From an uncultured Flavobacterium sp. (lineage in GTDB: Bacteria > Bacteroidota > Bacteroidia > Flavobacteriales > Flavobacteriaceae): a stretch of 12,180 bases of DNA. Positions 7,833-12,180 of the stretch are shown one piece after another; positions within the stretch are counted from its first letter, which is position 1; the number at the start of each line of letters is the position of its first letter. The notes below the pieces were generated by a model, which ran no database searches, had not been told where the DNA came from, and saw nothing but the letters and a program-made list of their open reading frames with translations. The stretch is from positions 1 through 12,180 of the forward strand of contig NZ_CALFIG010000160.1 of NCBI RefSeq assembly GCF_937876455.1, in the 5' to 3' direction. Made by a program: the position numbers and the translations under genes.

Positions 7833-9695
7833 ATGAGAAAAATTGCCTTTTTATTGTTTTTTATGGCCTTTTGTGTTCAAGCGCAAGAAAAAGATACGGT
7901 ATCGGTAAAAAGTGTCACTGCTTCCATAGATCTCTATAAGTATTATAATCTAAAAAAAGATACAATTCAAATAGATACTTCTTTAACAGTTTTAGATGAA
8001 TACCGTTATAATTATTTGCGTAAAGATAATTTTGGGTTACTTCCTTTTGCAAATGAGGGTTATTTATACACCCAATTAGATTTTTCTAAAAAAAAAGCAG
8101 CCATTTTGCCTCAATTTGGTTTTCAGGCAAAACACATTACCTATTTAGAAGCAGATGACATCAATTACTATTCTGTTCCCACGCCTTACACCGATATATA
8201 TTTCAAAACCGTCATGCGTCAAGGTCAAAGTTTAGATGCTTTGTTAGCTATAAATACAAAACGTAATTTGAATTTTACGGTAGCCCATAAATCTATACGT
8301 TCTATTGGAGATTATTATAATAATTTAACTAGCTCGGGACATTTTAGATTTAGCACTAGTTATTATACGTTAAATAAAAAATATTATCTTAATGCGCACT
8401 TTGCGGGACAAGATATATTTAATCAAGAAAATGGAGGAATTAGTATTTTAACTCAATTTGAAAATGAAAATCCGGCCTTTACTCAACGTGAGCGCTTAGA
8501 TGTATATTTTAATGATGCCTCTTCTAAGCTTAAAGGAAATCGATTTTTCATTGATCATTCCTATAAGTTCAGAGAAGTAAATAGCTTAGTGTTTAAGCAT
8601 CAATTTTCATACGAGAATAAATTTTATGAGTTTATTCAAAACACACCCGTTGCAAGACTAGGAGTCGCAACGACACAACTTATCAATAACAAGACGAGAT
8701 TTAATGCTTTGTATAACAAATTTGGCGTGAGTTTTTTAACCAAAAAGTTAGGCGAGCTTCAGTTTTTTATTGATCAATACGCTACAAATACTTTTTATAA
8801 TACGTCAGACGTGTTTACACCAATTACGTCTTTGCCATCTAATCTACGTAATACAATTGTTACTTTAGGGGGACAATACGAATTTTATCATGCAAAGTGG
8901 CGCTTTGTTGTTTTGGCTCAAAATGGGTTGTCTTCAAAGCCTACTTCAAATTTTGAAGTTACAGCAGCCTATAAAATAGATCAATACAACGCACTAACAA
9001 TTAGTGGACAACAAACTAGTAAAATTCCCGACAATACTTATGTGTTGAGCCAAAGCAGCTATCAAAATTTTAATTGGTATAACTCTTTTGCAAATGAAAA
9101 AATAAGTAAGCTAAATGTTGAGGCAAAAACGAAATGGCTAAATGTCTCTGGACAATATTCATTATTAACGGATCATTTGTATTTTTATAATACACAAGAA
9201 CGAATAGATTCTTTAATGGTAAAGCCTTTTCAATATGGTAAAACCATTCAGTATTACGCAGTAGAAATGGCAAAAGAAATTAAATATAAAAAGTTTGCTT
9301 TAGATAATAGAATAAAATTTCAGCAGGTAACACAAGAAGATGCTGTATTAAACGTGCCTAAATTTATCATCCGTAATACGTTTTATTATACGAATGCTGT
9401 GTTTAAAAAAGCAATGTTGCTTCAAATGGGAGTTACATGTAATTATTTTACTAAATATTATGCAGACGATTATATTCCGGTTATAGGCGAGTTTTATGTG
9501 CAAAAAAATACCAAAATAGGTGAATTTCCTTTGTTAGATTTTTTTGTGAATGCACGTGTAAAACAAACGAGGATTTATTTAAAAGCTGAGCATATTAATG
9601 CACTTTTCGGCAAAAACGATTATTATAATGCGCCTAATTATCCATTTAGAGATTTTAAAATTCGATTTGGTTTAGAATGGAATTTCTTTAAATAA
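7833..9695 (+). CDS. Putative outer-membrane porin, Porin_10-like
   Basis: Probably an outer-membrane beta-barrel of unknown substrate. A signal peptide covers residues 1-17 (MRKIAFLLFFMAFCVQA, cut before QEK). After a polar N-terminal stretch, the region at about 115-161 (PTPYTDIYFKTVMRQGQSLD, then LLAINTKRNLNFTVAHKSIR) and QDIFNQENGGI (193-203) resemble the Bacteroidetes "putative porin" family (PF14121) as I remember it. The remaining roughly 400 residues alternate polar and aromatic residues as barrel strands do, and the end, FRDFKIRFGLEWNFFK, resembles a final barrel strand. At 620 residues it is of family size. Codon use (CGT arginine, mostly TTT phenylalanine) differs from susCD, suggesting lower expression. 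It appears monocistronic, with a terminator before it and a separate promoter before the next gene. The family name is a prediction; pore activity has not been shown here. Confidence 0.8.
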   Translation: MRKIAFLLFFMAFCVQAQEKDTVSVKSVTASIDLYKYYNLKKDTIQIDTSLTVLDEYRYNYLRKDNFGLLPFANEGYLYTQLDFSKKKAAILPQFGFQAKHITYLEADDINYYSVPTPYTDIYFKTVMRQGQSLDALLAINTKRNLNFTVAHKSIRSIGDYYNNLTSSGHFRFSTSYYTLNKKYYLNAHFAGQDIFNQENGGISILTQFENENPAFTQRERLDVYFNDASSKLKGNRFFIDHSYKFREVNSLVFKHQFSYENKFYEFIQNTPVARLGVATTQLINNKTRFNALYNKFGVSFLTKKLGELQFFIDQYATNTFYNTSDVFTPITSLPSNLRNTIVTLGGQYEFYHAKWRFVVLAQNGLSSKPTSNFEVTAAYKIDQYNALTISGQQTSKIPDNTYVLSQSSYQNFNWYNSFANEKISKLNVEAKTKWLNVSGQYSLLTDHLYFYNTQERIDSLMVKPFQYGKTIQYYAVEMAKEIKYKKFALDNRIKFQQVTQEDAVLNVPKFIIRNTFYYTNAVFKKAMLLQMGVTCNYFTKYYADDYIPVIGEFYVQKNTKIGEFPLLDFFVNARVKQTRIYLKAEHINALFGKNDYYNAPNYPFRDFKIRFGLEWNFFK

Positions 9696-9703
9696 TTGTG
9701 GTA

Positions 9704-9721
9704 TAGAAATAGTGATTTCTA
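9704..9721 (+). terminator. Small hairpin after the porin gene
   Basis: TAGAAAT (9704-9710) pairs with ATTTCTA (9715-9721) around an AGTG loop, 9 bp past the porin stop. The stem is AT-rich and no T-run follows, so it is at best a weak terminator or a 3'-end stabiliser. Confidence 0.3.
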
Positions 9722-9731
9722 ATAAACACAT

Positions 9732-9739
9732 TATATTTG
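9732..9739 (+). promoter_or_regulatory. Candidate -7 box for the cystathionine beta-synthase gene
   Basis: TATATTTG matches TAnnTTTG. No TTG lies 19 bases upstream (the nearest, 9696-9698, is too far). Initiation near 9745 would give an unusually long leader of about 90 nt containing the hairpin at 9757-9800. Confidence 0.42.
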
Positions 9740-9756
9740 TGGTGTAAATTGAAAAA

Positions 9757-9800
9757 GAGAAACGAAGAAAGTAAAAAAGAATTTTGCAATTTTGTTTCTC
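9757..9800 (+). promoter_or_regulatory. Long leader hairpin upstream of the cystathionine beta-synthase gene
   Basis: GAGAAACGAAG (9757-9767) pairs with TTTTGTTTCTC (9790-9800): 11 pairs including two G-U, with a 22-base loop. It lies between the proposed promoter and the ATG at 9835. It could regulate translation or RNA stability. I do not recognise a known riboswitch in it. Confidence 0.35.
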
Positions 9801-9834
9801 GTTAACGCTCCGTAAGTCAAAACTAAAATTCAAA

Positions 9835-11196
9835 ATGAAATACGCAAAAAACATATTAGAAACCATTGGAAATACACCGTTGGTAAAACTAAATAAAGTA
9901 ACCGCTGAGTTAGACACACTCGTTTTGGCAAAAGTGGAAACATTTAACCCAGGAAATTCTGTTAAAGATAGAATGGCGGTCAAAATGATTGAAGATGCTG
10001 AAGCAGATGGTCGTTTACAACCAGGAGGTACAATTATTGAAGGTACTTCCGGAAATACGGGTATGGGATTGGCATTAGCAGCTATTGTAAAAGGATATAA
10101 ATTAATTTGTGTTATTTCAGATAAACAATCTAAAGAAAAAATGGATATCCTGCGTGCAGTTGGTGCAAAAGTAGTGGTTTGTCCTACCGATGTAGAACCT
10201 ACCGATCCACGTTCTTATTATTCTGTATCTAAACGCTTGGCTGAAGAAACGCCTAATGCTTGGTATGTAAATCAATATGACAATCCGAGCAATGCAATAG
10301 CGCATTATGAACAAACGGGCCCAGAAATTTGGGAACAAACAGAAGGTAAAATTACACATTTTGTAGTAGGAGTAGGTACAGGTGGAACGATCTCGGGTGT
10401 GGCGAAATATTTAAAAGAGAAAAACCCTGCAATTAAATGTTGGGGGATAGACACATACGGTTCCGTGTTTAAAAAATACCACGAAACAGGTATATTTGAT
10501 GAGAATGAAATCTATTCTTATATTACGGAAGGAATTGGTGAAGATATTTTACCAAAAAATGTAGATTTTTCACTTATAGATGGTTTTACAAAAGTAACCG
10601 ATAAAGATGCAGCTGTTTTTACGAGAAAATTAGCGTTAGAAGAAGGTATTTTTGTTGGCAATTCTGCTGGAGCAGCTATTAAAGGTGTATTGCAATTAAG
10701 AGAACATTTTAAGCCAGAAGATGTAGTTGTAGTATTATTTCATGATTCAGGTAGTAGATATGTAGGTAAAATGTTTAATGACGATTGGATGCGTGAAAGA
10801 GGGTTTCTTGATGAAGAAATTACTAAAGCTGAAGATTTAATTAAAGATCATAAAGATAAGCCATTGGTGATTGTTCGTACAGAAGAATTGGTTTCTCATG
10901 CTATTGAACGTTTAAAAAAATATAATATCTCTCAAATTCCAGTAATTGACACTACTGGTTTTGTAGGAAGCGTTGATGAATCGGATTTATTTAGAAGTTA
11001 TTTTGAAAATAAAGATATTGCAGAAAAACCTATCAAAGAAGTAATGGGTAAACCTTATCCCATTGTACAAGCTACTACTTCAATTGAGGAAATTTCTAAG
11101 TTAATCAATAAAGATAATCAAGCTGTATTGGTAGACTTAGGAAAAGGAAAACACCATATTATCACTAAACATGATATTATAAGTTCGATTAAATAA
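9835..11196 (+). CDS. Cystathionine beta-synthase-like PLP enzyme with C-terminal CBS domain pair
   Basis: Cytoplasmic fold-type II PLP enzyme, predicted to join serine (or O-acetylserine) with homocysteine to give cystathionine, or with sulfide to give cysteine. The start is the ATG at 9835 (453 residues, MKYAKNILETIGNTPLVKL); a frame extension to a TTG at 9784 adds 17 unlikely residues inside a leader hairpin. The PLP Schiff-base lysine is K44 in NSVKDR; TSGNTG (71-76) contacts substrate and GTGGT (181-185) grips the cofactor phosphate. EGIGEDILP (232-240) and DSGSRYVGKMFNDDWM (304-319) resemble cystathionine beta-synthases more than the shorter CysK/CysM synthases. Two CBS motifs (Bateman module) fill about 340-453, a likely site for adenosyl-ligand control. 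The N-terminal haem domain of animal enzymes is absent. Cysteine synthase remains an alternative activity. It appears to be transcribed alone. Confidence 0.9.
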   Translation: MKYAKNILETIGNTPLVKLNKVTAELDTLVLAKVETFNPGNSVKDRMAVKMIEDAEADGRLQPGGTIIEGTSGNTGMGLALAAIVKGYKLICVISDKQSKEKMDILRAVGAKVVVCPTDVEPTDPRSYYSVSKRLAEETPNAWYVNQYDNPSNAIAHYEQTGPEIWEQTEGKITHFVVGVGTGGTISGVAKYLKEKNPAIKCWGIDTYGSVFKKYHETGIFDENEIYSYITEGIGEDILPKNVDFSLIDGFTKVTDKDAAVFTRKLALEEGIFVGNSAGAAIKGVLQLREHFKPEDVVVVLFHDSGSRYVGKMFNDDWMRERGFLDEEITKAEDLIKDHKDKPLVIVRTEELVSHAIERLKKYNISQIPVIDTTGFVGSVDESDLFRSYFENKDIAEKPIKEVMGKPYPIVQATTSIEEISKLINKDNQAVLVDLGKGKHHIITKHDIISSIK

Positions 11197-11220
11197 ATAG
11201 CATAAGCGTATAAAATTAAC

Positions 11221-11253
11221 AGTTGGTTTTCATTTTGGGAACCAACTTTTTTT
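11221..11253 (+). terminator. Intrinsic terminator after the cystathionine beta-synthase gene
   Basis: AGTTGGTT (11221-11228) pairs perfectly with AACCAACT (11240-11247) around an 11-base loop, and T continues to 11253. It lies 24 bp past the stop codon. Its last T is also the first base of the next gene's candidate -7 box. Confidence 0.85.
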
Positions 11254-11260
11254 ATATTTG
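11253..11260 (+). promoter_or_regulatory. Candidate -7 box for the DUF2851 gene
   Basis: TATATTTG matches TAnnTTTG, directly abutting the T-run of the preceding terminator. A start near 11266 gives a leader of roughly 29 nt before the ATG at 11295. No TTG lies at the exact -33 spacing. Confidence 0.42.
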
Positions 11261-11294
11261 TACTTAATATACGCCAAAAAAATAATTATACGCC

Positions 11295-12180
11295 ATGAAA
11301 GAAGATTTTCTACATTATTTGTGGGTACACAAAAAACTGCCGTTTACCCAATTAAAAACACATCAAAATGAAACCTTAGAAATTATTCATTTTGGAAATT
11401 ACCTACAGCTTTCAGGTCCTGATATTTTTAATGCTCAAATTCGAATTTCAAATCAAAAATGGGCTGGAAATATTGAAATTCATGTAAAATCGTCAGATTG
11501 GTATTTACATCATCACGAAAATAACAAAGCGTATGATAGCATAATTCTTCATGTGGTTTGGGAATATGACGTGCCTGTATTTAGAAAAGATAATTCAGAA
11601 ATTCCTACGCTAGAATTAAAAAATTGGGTTACCCAAAAAGAATTAACGTCTTATAAAAATTTAATGTTAAAAAAGTCTTGGATAAATTGTGAAGGCGAGA
11701 TACATACAGTTGATTCGTTTTATTGGGAAAATTGGAAAGAGAAATTGGTTCTCGACCGGTTGGAACGAAAAGCTATAGCAATATCAGAAAGACTAGAAGC
11801 AACAAAAAATGACTGGGAACAAGTTTTTTTCGAACTAGTAGCTAAAAATTTTGGATTACATACAAATGGAGCTCTGTTTTTAAAAATGGCTCAGCAACTT
11901 TCTTTTCAAATTGTCCGAAAAGAGAAAACAAACCTATTGCATTTAGAGGCATTGTTTTTTGGACTAGTAAATGCTTTAGATGCAACACATGAAGACAACT
12001 ATTTTAAGGAACTCCATCAAGCGTGGTATTACCTTAAAACGAAATACAAATTAAAAGAAATTATTGGAGCAGAACTTTCTTTTTTTAAGCATCGCCCCGA
12101 TAACTTTCCTACCATAAGATTAGCCCAGTTAGCCATGGTCTTGTTTACTGCTGAAAATTTATTTTATGACTGCATGCATA
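11295..12180 (+). CDS. DUF2851 family protein (C-terminal part outside window)
   Basis: A conserved Bacteroidetes protein of unknown function. The frame opens at the ATG at 11295 (MKEDFLHYLWVHKKLPF) and stays open to the edge, giving 295 complete codons of a family I recall as roughly 400-odd residues. The conserved N-terminal part includes SGPDIFNAQIRI (40-51), GNIEIHVKSSDWYLHHH (58-74) and YDSIILHVVWEYDVPV (80-95), followed by a more helical region. I see no signal peptide or membrane segment, so it is probably cytoplasmic. The pattern P42-D43, then E61-x-H63, followed by hydrophobic strands, resembles a PD-(D/E)xK nuclease core with histidine in place of lysine; this is my inference, not an established assignment. 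It has its own candidate promoter and is separated from the preceding gene by a terminator. Confidence 0.88.
   Translation, partial: MKEDFLHYLWVHKKLPFTQLKTHQNETLEIIHFGNYLQLSGPDIFNAQIRISNQKWAGNIEIHVKSSDWYLHHHENNKAYDSIILHVVWEYDVPVFRKDNSEIPTLELKNWVTQKELTSYKNLMLKKSWINCEGEIHTVDSFYWENWKEKLVLDRLERKAIAISERLEATKNDWEQVFFELVAKNFGLHTNGALFLKMAQQLSFQIVRKEKTNLLHLEALFFGLVNALDATHEDNYFKELHQAWYYLKTKYKLKEIIGAELSFFKHRPDNFPTIRLAQLAMVLFTAENLFYDCMH

Noticed and set aside
9070..9273. 67-residue minus-strand frame inside the porin gene
   Set aside because: Antisense shadow; no promoter or homology.
9784..9834. TTG start adding 17 residues to the cystathionine beta-synthase-like protein
   Set aside because: The extra residues are unlike the family N-terminus, which starts at the ATG at 9835, and they overlap the leader hairpin.
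9745..9834. SAM riboswitch before the sulfur amino acid gene
   Set aside because: The region is short, with one main stem and no multi-helix junction or conserved core I can match.
9672..9983. 103-residue minus-strand frame across the porin end and the start of the PLP enzyme gene
   Set aside because: It overlaps two supported genes and the leader hairpin, and its sequence resembles no family I know.
10117..10359. 80-residue minus-strand frame inside the PLP enzyme gene
   Set aside because: Antisense shadow, rich in Ile, Phe and Arg as expected from reversing AT-rich coding sequence.
1..12180. CRISPR array, tRNA, insertion sequence, phage or toxin-antitoxin module
   Set aside because: No regularly spaced long repeats, no cloverleaf, no transposase or integrase motif and no small paired genes were seen on either strand.

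Overview
The window is a low-GC chromosomal segment from a member of the Bacteroidetes, most likely Flavobacteriaceae and close to Flavobacterium. The evidence is a SusC/SusD outer-membrane uptake pair, a Bacteroidetes-type putative porin, a DUF2851 protein, -7 boxes of the form TAnnTTTG before most genes, A-rich translation starts without Shine-Dalgarno sequences, and close protein similarity to flavobacterial LysS and LipB as I remember them. I see no tRNA or rRNA gene, insertion sequence, phage gene, integrase, CRISPR array or attachment site. It reads as ordinary core chromosome.

Layout from left to right. The 5' part of lysS (lysyl-tRNA synthetase, minus strand) runs off the left edge. 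A 199-bp divergent spacer with degenerate 7-bp tandem repeats separates it from lipB (octanoyltransferase, plus). lipB converges on rnhB (ribonuclease HII, minus). A 198-bp divergent spacer leads into a two-gene operon, susC (TonB-dependent transporter) and susD (surface lipoprotein), closed by a strong intrinsic terminator. Next come a monocistronic putative outer-membrane porin, a cystathionine beta-synthase-like PLP enzyme with a C-terminal CBS-domain pair and a structured leader, a second intrinsic terminator, and the 5' part of a DUF2851 gene that runs off the right edge.

The genes do not form one pathway. lysS, lipB and rnhB are housekeeping genes (translation, lipoate cofactor synthesis, removal of ribonucleotides from DNA). 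susC and susD together make one nutrient importer, but no glycoside hydrolase, protease, sensor or anti-sigma gene lies beside them, so the substrate is open. The cystathionine beta-synthase belongs to transsulfuration or cysteine metabolism. The porin and the DUF2851 protein have no assigned function.

I found no convincing new system. The points most worth a second look are the heptamer repeats in the lysS-lipB spacer and inside lipB, a PD-(D/E)xK-like residue pattern in the DUF2851 protein, the long hairpin in the cystathionine beta-synthase leader, and the orphan status of the SusCD pair. Two genes have TTG-initiated extensions that I reject in favour of downstream ATG starts (susD at 6114, the PLP enzyme at 9835). 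The two edge genes, lysS and DUF2851, are real but truncated by the window.
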